This document shows, one piece after another, positions 10,094 to 21,740 of a DNA stretch of 64,000 nucleotides. How positions within the stretch are numbered: the first letter of the stretch is position 1; every line of letters begins with the position of its first letter. The position numbers and the translations under genes were made by a program. This DNA comes from Rheum nobile (lineage: Eukaryota; Streptophyta; Magnoliopsida; Caryophyllales; Polygonaceae): the NCBI GenBank assembly GCA_027886185.1, contig WOAB01000476.1, forward strand, positions 4,278,001 to 4,342,000. The letters are read 5' to 3'. The notes beneath the pieces are model-generated. The model worked only from the letters and a program-made list of their open reading frames with translations, did no database searches and was not told the origin of the DNA.

Positions 10094-13000
10094 ATGCGTG
10101 AGGCTGATGGACCAAATGTTCCTACTGCTCAAGGTACTCTATATCTCCATTCTACTTTTGTGTGTATACTATTTGATTCGGGTGCTACTCATTCTTTCAT
10201 CTCGGAGGATTGTGTAAATAAGCTAGGCTTAGTATGCAATGAGGTTTGTGAGCCTTTCGTTGTGAATCTTCCCAATGGTGAACATTTAGTAGGATCCAAG
10301 CGTCTGTCGGAATTTCCGATTACAATTCAGGGTAGAAAGTTCGAAGCAGATTTGATCTGTATAGCCATGGCTCCATACGACATTATTCTCGGTATGGATT
10401 GGCTGACGCATCATGGGGCGGTGATCGATTTCAGCTCAAGGACTGTGACGGTGTCATCTGGGGGCCAGTTCGTATGCAAATTCAAGGATCGTAACGACGC
10501 TGATAACGGCAAGCTCATCAATGCGATGGCTGTGTGTAAGCTACTTCGACAAGGTTGTGTCGGGTACCTGTGCTATATGGATAAGCCCAAGAGAGATGAG
10601 CCTTCAGTTCTTGATATTCCGGTCATTCGCAAATTTCCGGATGTCTTTCCGGAAGAGATTCCCGGTTTACCCCTGAATCGTAACATGGAGTTTACCATTG
10701 ATCTTGAGCCTGGTACCGCACCAATCTCCAAGGCACCGTACCAGATGGCTCCAGCTGAGATGCAAGAGTTGAAGAAACAACTCGAGGACCTTCTTGAGAA
10801 AGGATATATAAGGCCGAGTGCATCACCTTGGGGCGCTCCGGTTTTGTTCGTCAAGAAGAAGGATGGATCGTTCCGACTTTGTATCGACTATCGAGAGTTG
10901 AATAAGGTCACGATCAAGAACAAGTATCCGTTGCCAAGGATTGATGATCTGTTGGCTCAATTACAAGGAGCAAAAGTCTTTTCCAAGATCGATCTGAGAT
11001 CTGGTTACCATCAGCTCAGGATTCGTGAGGAAGACATTCCGATGACTGCTTTCCGGACGAGGTATGGCCACTATGAGTTCATAGTCATGCCATTTGGCCT
11101 TACCAATGCTCCGGTGGTCTTCATGGATCTGATGCATTGATGTTTCCACCAATACCTGGATAAGTTCGTGGTGGTCTTCATCAGCGATATTTTGATCTAT
11201 TCCCCGAGTGAGGAGGCTCACGAGGAACATCTTCGGATCACCTTGTCAGTCCTTAGATAGAATGAGCTGTACGCAAAGTTGTCTAAGTGTGACTTCTGGA
11301 TCAAAGAAGTGGCTTTCCTAGGCCATGTGATCAATGAGGATGGGGTTATGGTTGATCCCCAAAAGATTGAAGCGGTAGCCGACTGGAAGCGGCCTCAGAA
11401 TGTGAAGGAGGTGCGCAGTTTCTTAGGACTCGCGGGATATTATAGACGGTTCATGGAGGGATTTTCTAAGATCGCTCTACCTATGACCGGTTTGCTCCGC
11501 AAAGTCCACAAGAAGTTTGTTTGGGATGACAAGTGCGAGGCCAGTTTTCAAAAACTGAAGAAGTATCTGACCTCCGCACCAGTGTTAGCGCTACCGGAAG
11601 GAACTGATGGTTATGTGGTATATAGTGATGCTTCAAAGAATGGGTTAGGATGCGTACTGATACAGAAAGGAAAAGTTATTGTGTACGCATCTCGACAATT
11701 GAAAACCTATGAGGCAAACTATCCGACGCATGATCTGGAGTTAGCAGCTGTAGTATTTGCGTTGAAGATTTGGAGGCACTATCTCTATGGTGTAAGGTGT
11801 CAAGTCTTCACCGATCATAAGAGTCTCAAGTACGTCTTCAATCAGAAGGAGCTGAATATGAGACAACGTCGCTGGTTAGAGCTACTCAAAGACTACGACA
11901 TCGAGTTATTGTATCATCCGGGCAAGGCTAATGTAGTAGCCGATGCATTAAGCCGGAAGACGCCGCACGAGACTGTAGTGGCTCTACTCACTGCTCAGAC
12001 CAAGCTGAACCAAGGGTTGTGCGAGATTGAAGTCTTGTACGATCAGCGTCGAGGGTACCTGAGTATGCTAGAGATTCAGGCTACGCTACTTGATCAAATC
12101 AGGGAGAAGCAAGTTGACGACGTGGTCTTGGTAAAGCTAAGCAGTGAAGTGATGGACGGGAAAGCTCTTGGATTCGTGATTCAGGAGGATGGATCACTCT
12201 GGTTTCAGGACCGGATTTGTGTGCCTGACATTGATGGCCTTTGCCAATTGGTGATGAAGGAGGACCATTCGTCAGCTTATTCTGTACATACAGGCTCTAG
12301 CAAGATGTACAAAGACCTCAGGAAGAAATTCTAGTGGCCCAACATGAAGTGGGATGTAGCGGAATTTGTGGCGAAATACTTGACCTGTCAGAAAGTCAAG
12401 ATAGAACACCGTAGACCAGGTGGTGAATTACTACCTCTTCCAGTGCCAGAGTGGAAATGGGAGGATATCGCTATGGATTTCGTCACAGGGTTGCCAAAGC
12501 CTAGTCAAAAGGATGCGATATGGGTAATCATTGACAGGCTCACGAAGAGTGCTCACTTTGTGGCTATCAAGTCAACATGGGGAACCCAGAAGCTATCAGA
12601 AGTGTTCCTACACGAGATTGTCAATTTGCATGGTACACCAAAGACCATTGTATCGGATCGTGATGGCCGATTCATGTCAAAATTCTGGAAGGAACTCCAC
12701 AAGGCCATGGGAACCGAATTGAGATTCAGTGCTGCGTTTCATCCTCAGACGGATGGACAGTCTGAGAGGATCATCCAGACATTGGAAGATATGATGAGAG
12801 CTTGCGTACTTGATTATCCGACTAGCTGGGAGAACAGCCTAAGTCTAATTGAGTTCACGTACAACAATAGCTGGCATGCTACCATTAAGATGGCTCCATT
12901 CGAGGCTTTGTACGGTCGAAGGTATAGATCTCCGATTTGTTGGGATGAGAATGCCGACAAGGTTTTGCTCGGACCGGAGTTAGTCGAAAGGACTGCCTCA

Positions 13001-13516
13001 GACATTGCGTTAATCAAACAGAGGATGTTGACAACTCAGAGTCGACAGAAGTCCTACGCAGATCTGAAGCACAGGAATGTCGAGTTCGAGGTTGGTGACA
13101 AGGTGTTTGTCAGGGTGTCGTCATCCAAGGGTGTGTTCAGGTTCGGCAAGCGTGGGAAGCTTAACCCTCGCTACGTGGGACCGTTTGAGATCCTTGACAG
13201 GGTAGGGTCTCTAGCGTATCATTTGGCATTGCCGCCGTCGGCACATCCAGTGCATAACGTGTTCCACGTGTACTTATTGAGATAGTACGTGCCAGATGCG
13301 TCTCATGTGCTGAGTTATGAAGACATCGAGATTCAGGCAAATGGTACCTACGAGGAGATACATGTGCGTATTCTCGAACGCTGCGAGAAGCAGTTGCGGA
13401 GCAAGGTAGTACCATTGGTACGGATTCTTTGGTCCAAGACTGGATCTGAAGAGGTTACTTGGGAAACCTGGGAGACTGATGAGGATATGCTTAGCCATTT
13501 TCCCGAGCTGTTTTAG
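10094..13516 (+). pseudogene. chromovirus pol: protease, RT, RNase H, integrase, chromodomain-like tail
   Basis: Protease: FDSGATHSFIS at about 10170-10200 and ILGMDWL near 10385. RT: PVLFVKKKDGSFRLCIDYRE, then VFSKIDLRSGYHQLRI, then MPFGLTNAP. The frame has a TGA at 11138 (usually Arg in relatives). The catalytic YxDD equivalent reads FISDIL, so one catalytic Asp is replaced by Ser. RNase H: YSDASKNGLGCVL, then TDHKSLKYVF, then ADALSRK. Integrase: the HHCC finger has lost one Cys (YLTCQ). A TAG at 12332-12334 splits the frame. The D,D,E residues lie in AMDFVTGLP, SDRDGRF and GQSERIIQTLED. The tail from 13289 (LRSKVVPLVRILWSKTG, then EEVTWETWE, then FPELF) is the chromodomain-type end that in relatives guides integration to heterochromatin. 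A stop at 13283-13285 separates it from the integrase core. Confidence 0.9.
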
Positions 13517-13635
13517 GCCTAGTTTCGGGGTCGAAACCTTTTTAAGGGGGTAGTGTTATAACGCCTCGTTTTTTTTGGTTTATTCGGCCAAGTTTCGGGT
13601 CGAAACTTCTCTTAAGGTGGAAGTGATGTAATACC
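13517..13635 (+). repeat. duplicated polypurine-tract/LTR-start junction
   Basis: Two tandem versions of the same sequence lie before the 3' LTR. First: GTTTCGGGGTCGAAACC, then AAGGGGGTAGTG, then TTATAACGCCTCG. Second: GTTTCGGGTCGAAAC, then AAGGTGGAAGTGA, then TGTAATACCCCTC. The second is the working polypurine tract next to the LTR at 13627. The first resembles an older tract plus the first bases of an LTR. Confidence 0.65.
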
Positions 13636-13878
13636 CCTCATTTTTAGTAAGGGTATTTGGGTAATTTACTCAACCCTCGTTCTGTGATCGTGTCGTTCTT
13701 GGAGAAATTCGGATTTCTGTATCGAGATTTATCTCTGTAAAATTCCCTGAGGGATATAAAATACATTCGACGTATTTTTTGGGGCTTAGAATATTTGTTC
13801 GGGTACGAATATATCTAATCTGGGGTTTAAAACCCACGCCAAACCTTCTCCCGGGCAAAAAGACGCGAAAATGCCTCT

Positions 13879-13984
13879 TCCGCGACAGCGACAGCATTTC
13901 CGCGACCACGGAAAAATGGCTCTCAGAAGAGCTGGGCACAGGAATATTCCGTGACCGCGGAAAAAGTTCCGCGACCGCGAAAAA
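13879..13984. repeat. palindrome cluster 3, chromovirus 3' LTR U3
   Basis: Four copies, partly decayed: CCGCGACAGCGA, CCGCGACCACGG, CCGTGACCGCGG and CCGCGACCGCGA. The 5' LTR has three intact copies in this stretch; the extra copy here is an indel difference between the two LTRs. Confidence 0.88.
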
Positions 13985-14340
13985 TGCAAACACGCCAACG
14001 TCGCGTCGTCTGTCTCCTCGTCGTTCACGCCCGCCGTTGATCGTCTGACTCGCCGTTGATCTGGGCGGGGAGGACTCCTTCCTTGGGCTATATAAGGAGG
14101 TCGGATTGGGAGTTGTTGGCACACCGAAATCTCTCTTTCTCTCTCGTTTTCTTGCTCGCCGGAGCTTCGAGCTCTCGCCGAAATTCTTCGAAGTATCGCC
14201 GGAGCTCTCGTTGGTGGTTGTGGTGCTCGTAGAGTGGTGCATTGGAGGCACAAGGAAGGTTGGAGTCGAAGCCCTCGCAAATCGAGCCCCCTCGCATCAT
14301 AGCCGGTGAGTTTTCTCCATTTGGAGTCGCTGGAGTTCAT

Positions 14341-14480
14341 GGCCGTGACCGCGGACATGAACTACCGCGACCGCGGAAGTGACACTCATGCCGCGACGCG
14401 GACGCTGTCCTCGACGCCCATAGTGGCCTTGTCCTCGATGGTCGTGACCGCGGATTGCTCTGGCAATCGCGATCGTGGCC
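14341..14480. repeat. palindrome cluster 4, chromovirus 3' LTR leader
   Basis: Copies at about 14341 (CCGTGACCGCGG), 14364 (CCGCGACCGCGG), 14441 (GTCGTGACCGCGG) and 14466 (TCGCGATCGTGG). The number and spacing differ from the matching part of the 5' LTR. Confidence 0.85.
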
Positions 14481-16075
14481 TTGGGCATGCCGGTCTCGAA
14501 CGGGACCTTCGTTCTTTCGATTTTATTCATTATTTCTTAGATTCGTATCATTTTATTGTCGAATCTAACCTAGGGTTTCGTTGTGGGTCGTCGTCATAGG
14601 AATCTGTAATCCGACTTCCGTTCCTGTTCCGGACCTAGAAACCCATCGTCTTTCAATCGTTCATTAGACCAAGGCAAGTGGTGGTTTGCTCTTGTTTATC
14701 ATTCCATATTTCCATTAATTATCAATTGTTTAATTGTTAATTAAATTGGGATGAACTAGTGTTTTCGTTTGGGAACAGATTTTATAAATGATACGATTAA
14801 GAAAGTGATATTATAATAGGTTGTATATACTGCTAGAAACAACGCTATTATATATATATTATTGCCATAATGGTATTGATGTGGACTATTGTGTGATTTT
14901 AACTGTTTAGTTAGAACGAGTATTCGTAGGAATGCTGTGTGTCTTGCGAGGTCTAGTCGTTTCTTTATAACTGGTACTAGGAGGATTTTGCCCTAGTACT
15001 CTCTCTGGTCATGACTATACCCTTACTCAGGGTAGGTGTACACAGCTGGTGCCGATATTCGGGATTTATTCCCTTCGATATCTCTCGCGATGAGATGATA
15101 TATCTTAAAAGCTTATAACGTAATTGTGCGTTTTGGAATTAAATAAGATAAGTGCGATTATGCTCATAATTAATGAACCTTGGGCGAGAAGTACAACTTG
15201 GAACCTCGTCTGGACTTCGATTAGAGTAAGTCCTCCTTCCAAATCTAAATTCGCATTGCGCGGTGAGGTTGGTCGTGGACCCAAATGGTCAAGTCTTTTT
15301 AAACGCTTGTGTGAAATTATAACGTTCCCGAACACTTGTCATACTTTCCGTTAAAACTCAATCTCTTGGAGTCTTCTCTTCATACGTTTCCTTAAGACTC
15401 GATCTTTAGGAGTCTTCTCTTGATCTTTCTATTTTGTATCCTTCCGTAGAAGTATTGAGGTTTACTATCGTCATCGGCTTTTATTCGAGAAGCGATGGGT
15501 CTAGCCTAATACGACTACTTAGAACCTTTCTGTTTTACCCTTGCATAGTCTTTCATTAGACTAACCAACCGGTTATTTTTCCCTTGCATGGTTGGCTGGT
15601 GTCATCCGTCTCATACGGCACATCAGGTAAACTTTCGTTCCGTGAAGTCTAGAATCTGACGATGAAGGCAGATGAAGTTTTATGAGTTTTTATCCAGGTT
15701 GAAGATCCTAGGTGGGTGATCGCTTCGATCAAGACCCTTATGCTATTTATTTAAAAGACTTCCGCTGTATTAAACATATTCTGTATTTCTGTTGTATTTG
15801 GGATTTACGGATGTAATTCCGAGACCTTGGTTTAAATAAAGATTATGATATCTCGTATTATCAGTGTGTTTTATGTTTTGAATGAATGGTTAAGCCTTGG
15901 GTGGCTTCGGATGTGAAATCTGAGGTCACTGGCGGTAATACTTTCAAGGAAATATTTGGGGGTGTTACACTTAAACACTTAAAACCTCGTCAAGGCCCAA
16001 AGACCGCCCTCTGGGTCGAGCGACCATCCACTGGACCAAGCCCACTTGTAACCCAGAGTCAGCTCTTATACCATT

Positions 16076-16278
16076 TGTAAGACCAACGGCCTTAGAAGTG
16101 CTAGCCCAAGCCAACCCAGGACCTTCCTAGGAGGTCACCCATCCTAGTACCACTCCTGCCCAAGCACGTTTAACTTCAAAGTTCTTTGTCCTCACTTGAA
16201 CCCTGAAAAGGAAGAGCTCTTGTTGACAAGGGTAGCACTTTTAATCCTTATAAGGGATCACAAACACAGGGTGTTATA
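16076..16278 (-). repeat. TRIM LTR (right)
   Basis: A 203-bp repeat of 4619-4821. The internal TRIM sequence next to it contains a decayed tRNA-Met primer-binding site on the minus strand. Confidence 0.88.
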
Positions 16279-16283
16279 GTATC

Positions 16284-17652
16284 GAGATCGCAACGTCACA
16301 TGCTCTCACTGCAGTCAACGCGGGCATGAAGCTTCGAGTTGTTTTCAACTGATTAGCTATCCGGAGTGGTGGGGAGATCGCCCAAGAGAAGATGAAAAGT
16401 CTGGCGGGGCAGGCCATGGACAATCTGGACCGAACAAAGGTGGATTTAGTCGTGGTAGGGGGGGCAATGCTCAAGACAATGCTACGCAGGGACCGGGTGC
16501 AAGTACTAGCTCTCAAGCAAATTTGAAAAAAGAGGAAAGAGGTATTTCAGGGATTAATCATGAACAACTTCAACTGTTGATTTATCTTTTGCATAGTCAC
16601 AAAGGGGCTGGCAACGAAAGAATGACCAGTAAGCAAGATTATTCCAATTGGATTATTGATACATGGGCAACTAACCATATGACAGGTTGTAGGGATCAGT
16701 TTCGTAGTGTGACAGAAATTCTGGGATGTTTAGTTGGCCTACCTGATGGAGGTCAAGTTTAAGCTACCATGGTTGGTACAATATCTCTTGCTGAAAATTT
16801 GTTGCTTGAAAATGTTCTTTTTGTGCCAAATCTGAAATGGGAACTTATATTAGTGACTCAGTTGATGGATGAGGTATATTGTCATGTTCAGTGCACGACT
16901 CATATTTGTGTGATTCAGGACTATACTACAAAGACGATGCTTGGTGTGGGTAAGAGACGAGGAGGGCTTTACTATTTCATGGCAATGTCTCACGCAAAGG
17001 TTCTAACCATCGGCAAGTCCGTGAGGCCGGGGTTGTGAGGTTTGTGAACGGGCTAAAAAGACACGACATTGTTTTCCCTTGAGTAGTTTTACAGCTTGTG
17101 CTGCGTTTGAATTGATACATTGTGATTTTGTGGGGACCTTATAGAGAGGCCTCGTCTAATGGAGCTCACTATTTTTTAACAATAGTGGATGACTATACAA
17201 GAGTTGTTTGGTTATATCTTCTCGTTGATAAGAAAGAGGTGATACGTGAATAGTTGCATTTCTTTGCATTAGTAGAACGTCAATTTGGGGCGAAAGTCAA
17301 AACTTTTTACAGTGATAATGGCATTGAATTCACTTGTTTGAGATCATACTTTCATGAATAGGGTATCGTTTTTCAAACTTCTTGAGTGGGCAGCCCTCAA
17401 CAAAATGGACGGGTGGAATGTAAACACCGTCATATATTAAATTATGCTTGCGTTCTCAAGTTTCAAGGGAATTTGCCTATTTGGCTCTGGAGTGAATGTG
17501 TATTAACAGCTTCCTACTTGATCAACCGTCTTCCTTCCCATGTATTGAATGGTAGGAGTCCTTATGAGATGATTCACAACACTCTTCCTAATTGTAATCA
17601 TATTTAGGTGTTTGGTTCTCTTTGTTATGCTCATATCCAAGGGCGAGGAGGA
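16284..17652 (+). pseudogene. copia zinc knuckle, protease and integrase segment
   Basis: The frame resumes after the TRIM with a CCHC knuckle, CSHCSQRGHEASSCF (CX2CX4HX4C). Around 16640 comes the protease motif WIIDTWATNHMTG, where the catalytic DTGA has become DTWA. The pre-integrase segment follows (LLENVLFVPNLKWELILVTQ). The integrase has HCDF, then YSDNGIEFTCL, then GSPQQNGRVECKHRHILN, so the D,D,E positions are still visible. The frame carries several stops (for example TAA at 16759, TGA at 17036, TAG at 17149) and is not translatable. It is cut at 17652 within VFGSLCYAHIQGRGG by the family B solo LTR. Confidence 0.85.
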
Positions 17653-20600
17653 TATAATAACATTTATTTTATCATAAGGGTATTAATGTAATTTCTATAT
17701 ATTTTTTTATAATAATAAAAGTTATGAAATTTATTTTATTTCTTTTAGATGAATAATATAAATTTTCATTGACGTAAGTGCAAAAGTTAGTTCAAGATGA
17801 TTTTGTACAAATTATCAATTGGGCTATAATAGTATGGTGTAGAAATAAATAAATAAATAAGTATAACAATGAATGTAGTTTTAGAATTTTAAATATAATA
17901 ATAAAAGTTATAAGAATTATTATGTTTATCCATAAAGGGATAAAATAATAAATACCCTAAGTATGTTACTTCTGTAAGTTATGAATGGTTTAAATTATGG
18001 TTAACCTTATGTTAATTATAATTTAAATAAACTTATCAATCTTAACCTAGATTATTTGAGTTAAGATTAACAAAGTGTTAATCAAGATTTAAATATGGTT
18101 AATTTTATAAAGAGATATGAATTAAGCTTAATTTTAACCTAAGTTAATTTTTCCACACTTTAACTTTGGGTTAAAATAACATTAAAAACTTAGAATATTA
18201 AAATAAATAAGTTTGGGTAATTTTTAAATTTTTTGAAAAGTTAACAAGGGCACATTTTCCCAACTTTAGAAATCTGGGCAAAATTGTACAATTAGGCCAA
18301 ATAAAGGGGGGCGATTGTAATTATGGGAAAGAGTCTTCTTCATCCTCCAGCCCTCCATTTTCACGTGAGCTTCAAGCAGCCTTCAATGGAGGAATTCGGC
18401 CACGATTCGTGCACCATTTGCATAATTAAGTACTAGGAATTTAGGACGGCAAGATTACGTATCTAATGCTTCGATCAATTTGGATTAAAATCAGCGGGAT
18501 TGGCGGGATTTTGCCGGGCATTCAAGTGTGTCGTTCGTTTGAACGAATTGAAGAATCGAAAAAATCGATCCTATCTAATTCAATAGAGGGCGAGAAGCAC
18601 GGGATCGTGTTGAGGGAATTCAAGACTTCAAAATCCCTATATAAACCCTCTCAATTGTCCTCTCAATTCACCCAATTTCATCAAACTTCCTCAAGAATCC
18701 TAAAATCCCACATTTGTGTTCTTTAGAAAACTCCGAGAGTGTTGGAGCTTTATCCTTGCCATTGTTGGTACCATTAGGTTCGTCTAGTTGTTCCCTTCAA
18801 AACCCCTCTTGTCCTGACGCCGGAGACCCACTAACGAGCCTCAATTTTAATCTTTTCCGACGAGTTGTCAGCCGCGACTCCTGGGAGGAATTGGTTGTCC
18901 GATTTGCGATTTTGGGTATTTGTTTTAATTTATTTTGGCTTAATCATGATTAATTTAATTAATCTAGATTAGTGAAAATTATGTTAGGATTAATTTAATT
19001 TTATGAACATTAAAATTAAATTAATTATATTTTTCTAATATTATCTCATATTACGAATGGGTAATTTATAACTCTTTATCTAGATATTATTTTGAGTTAG
19101 AAATTTTTAGGATTATAAATACATTATTGGATCAATTTATTTATGATATGATTATTTAGAATATACGACTAATTGATTTTTATAATCGTATAAATAATTG
19201 TTTTATCAAAAAAGCCTTGAAATTGAATTATTTATGATATAAATAAATTCAATTAGAAACTGAGATATTGTATCCTTCAAATTTTGATATTGAATAAATT
19301 ATCTAATATAATTTATTTATTGTGTGTGATTTGGGCACGTCACGTAATTACGTTTCGAACGGAATAAAGCAAGGAGGCAATATGTTTTTCGAAAGCAACC
19401 ATCTCCAATACGCCATTCGACATTCTTCGTGATTCAAGGCAAGTGGTGGTTCACTCTTTTCATTTCAGTTCATCATTTGATCGACAATTAATATTAAAAT
19501 TAAATTAATATTAAAATTAATTGGGTAATTTCTAAAACCTAATTAATGTTTGGGAACACTTGCGTGCTTTAAATAATTTTGTATCTAGGATGATAGTTAT
19601 TGATATATATATATATAGTTATATATAGGTATATATGATTATTGTTGTTATCGTCGTAATGACGTGTGTGGACTTTGTTTGTTATGTGTGGACTTTGTAG
19701 TCATTAAGTATGGACTTTAATAGTTGTGTGTGTCAGGTATGTTATGGCCTTACGAGGCATAATGATCCCTTTATAACTCGGTATTAGTCGGTATAATTCT
19801 CTAATACTTTTAAGATCATGACCATTTCTTTGTATCCACTCCTTAAGGATAAGAGGTGTTTAAGCACCTTGCTAGTGCAATTGGGTTGGACGTAATGTCG
19901 CCATGTGTTGTTTTCATTTTATTCGAGATTGTATTAAAAGCTTTAAGAATAATTGTGGTGTGGTGAAATTGAGTATTTGTTAAGGATAAGAGGTTTTTAA
20001 GCACCTTGCTAGTCCAATCTGGATTCGCATTATGCGGTGAGGTTGGTCGGGCCCAATTATTCAATGGAGTTTTATATATGTTGTATGTAATTTACAACAT
20101 TCCCAAACAAATTATATCTTCTTCCCATAATACCCACATTCATTCGGGTATTCTCTTGGTGCATATCTCTTTTGTTCATCCTTCGTTTTAGTAGAAGTAT
20201 TTTAGTTATATATCGTCTATCGGCTTTTACTCGAAAGACAATGATAGTAACTACATATGACCACATAGAACCTCACATAAAATACCCTTGCGTAGTCTTT
20301 CATTAGACTAACCAAATTTTTTTTCCTTGCATGGTTGGTTGGTGTCATCCGTCACATACGGCACATCAGTCGGCTTGTCTCGGGTTGTTTAGGAGTAACG
20401 AGACGGAAAATAAGGCTTGTGGTTAAAGCTTAGTTTTGAAGAATTTTCAATGTTGTTGAAAAAGAAGATTTAAGTTTCCTAATTAATGTAATAGGTGAGA
20501 TTGTTAGATAATTTAGTAATGTAATTAGAGTTTATTTAAAGTGTTTTGCTGTAATTTTACATTATTTGTACTACCATCCTGCTCAATTTACGAGAGAATT

Positions 20601-20772
20601 TTAATAAAAGAATTGAGTATTTGTTATACAAAGTCTTTCGCTACTCTTTTATCAATTATTTAAATTGTTTATTTAAGCTTAATTGTTCCAATTAAAGCCT
20701 ATGGTGACTTTGTACATTAAAGTCTGAGGTCACTAGCGTGTGGCACTACCGACATAAGTCGGGGGTGTTACA
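17653..20772 (+). mobile_element. solo LTR (family B), chromovirus-related
   Basis: A 3.1-kb non-coding block sits inside copia integrase, flanked by the imperfect duplication GAGGA / GATGA. Its start (TATAATAACATTT, then GGGTATTAATG) aligns with the start of the chromovirus LTR (TGTAATACCCC, then GGGTATTTGGG). Its last 500 bp share several blocks with that LTR, including GCATGGTTGG, CATACGGCACATCAG, TCTGAGGTCACT and GGGGGTGTTACA. It is therefore a solo LTR of a distant member of the same lineage. It carries no cluster of the CGCGACCGCGG palindrome. A reverse-oriented fragment of the same family lies at 56415-56650. Confidence 0.82.
19843..20040. repeat. internal duplication in solo LTR B
   Basis: The phrase TAAGGATAAGAGGTGTTTAA, followed by GCACCTTGCTAGT and CAAT, occurs at about 19843 and again at about 19982, a tandem duplication with a period near 135 bp. 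Confidence 0.6.
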
Positions 20773-21655
20773 GATGAGACAAGTTTGCTAGTCGGGGACG
20801 TCGTTGCGTGTTTGTTGGTTATCCGACACGAAAGAAAGGATGGAGACTTTATGATCCTTTGACCAAGGAATTTCTCATATCCCGTGATGTTATTTTTTTT
20901 TGAAGATGAGTTTCCATTCACTCAAGACCCTCCCTGCGTGCCCCATCATCCGCTTCAATATCAATTTCCGGATGCTTGCGATGAACAAGCGAGTGAGTTA
21001 GCACCAACCTGTGAAACCAAACATATTGCCACAAATTTTCCAGCCATTGAGGACAAAAGGGGGGCGAGAATATGCCCATTGTTGCCTCTTCTTCTGACAA
21101 AACAGTAACGGGTCGTGGGCAACGAATTCGCCAGCCTTTAGTCCGCTTATTGTCACCCATATTGCTCGAGTGATAAATTCTCCTAAGAGTTCGTGAATTT
21201 CAGGTACACGGTATCCCTTATATCAATTTTTGACGAGTGACTGTTTGTCCTCCGCTCATCAAGTGGTCGGTGTTGATTATTCGGAAACTTTCGCCGTAGT
21301 GGAGAAAATGGTGACTATTCTAGCTTTCTTGGTTGTGGCTGCATTCCGAAATCGGGAGTTGCGTCAGATGGATGTGCATAATGGGTTTCTCCGTGGAGAT
21401 CTTGATGAAGATGTTTTTATGGAATTTCCTCCAGGTTTTCACACTACTCGTTCTGGACTAGTTTGTAAACTGCAAAAGTCCTTAAATGGTTTACGACAGG
21501 CGCCTCGGTGTTGGTTTGCCAAGCTCTTTACGACACTTCACGGGTATGGATTTAAGCAATCTTACCACGATTATTCTTTATTCATTCTATTTGACGGTGA
21601 AGTGCAGTTATATGTCCTGGTTTACGTGGACGATTTGATTCTTTTTGGGAATCAA
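20773..21655 (+). pseudogene. copia integrase C-terminus and first half of reverse transcriptase
   Basis: After the solo LTR the frame continues KFASRGRRCVFVGYPTRKKG, then WRLYDPLTKEFLISRDVIF, the usual end of copia integrase. RT begins at about 21260 (VVGVDYSETFAVV) and includes LRQMDVHNGFLRGDLDEDVF, then QAPRCWF, then the catalytic YVDDLILFGNQ. About 50 residues of the usual RT N-terminus seem to be missing, and a frameshift lies near 20895. The frame is cut directly after the YVDD motif and resumes at 35084. Confidence 0.85.
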
Positions 21656-21674
21656 CGCTAGGCCCGAAGGGCAT
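21656..21674. repeat. 19-bp terminal direct repeat, left copy
   Basis: CGCTAGGCCCGAAGGGCAT, identical to 29533-29551 and not extendable in either direction. It directly follows copia RT sequence. Confidence 0.85.
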
Positions 21675-21740
21675 CGGACGGGGAAGTCGCATCCTATGCC
21701 TCCCTTCTCGAGATAACCAGATATAATTCCCATTCTGTAT

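Larger units (their letters stand above)
4837..15969 (+). mobile_element. Ty3/gypsy chromovirus (Tekay/Del-like), recent but inactivated
   Basis: LTRs of about 2.3 kb (4837-7159 and 13627-15969) start TGTAATACCCCTC and end GGGGGTGTTACA, flanked by CTTAA (4832-4836 and 15970-15974). The order is LTR, tRNA-Met-type PBS, an extra ORF, gag, pol (PR-RT-RH-IN), and an integrase C-terminus with a chromodomain-like tail, then polypurine tract and LTR. Integrase after RNase H and the VPLVRILWSKTGSEEVTWE tail indicate a chromovirus; long LTRs suggest the Tekay/Del group. By eye the LTRs differ by about 14 substitutions over the roughly 530 bp from 5941, nearly all transitions, so insertion was fairly recent. 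Several nonsense codons and a mutated RT catalytic motif make it non-autonomous now. Confidence 0.92.
13627..15969 (+). repeat. chromovirus 3' LTR
   Basis: A 2.3-kb copy of 4837-7159 with the TATA box at 14089-14095. Differences from the 5' copy are mostly transitions at CpG, including several in the palindromes. Confidence 0.92.
4619..16278 (-). mobile_element. TRIM (miniature LTR retrotransposon), split by a chromovirus
   Basis: About 203-bp terminal repeats (4619-4821 and 16076-16278) both start TGTAAGACC and end GTGTTATA, flanked by the 5-bp duplication GTATC (4614-4618 and 16279-16283). Without the 11.1-kb chromovirus at 4837-15969 the internal region is only about 0.12 kb and non-coding. 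A decayed primer-binding site in reverse orientation (CTCTTATACCA) sits beside the right LTR, so the element runs on the minus strand. A second copy at 53255-54223 keeps the intact CTCTGATACCA, the complement of the tRNA-Met site. It depends on other elements for movement. Confidence 0.88.
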
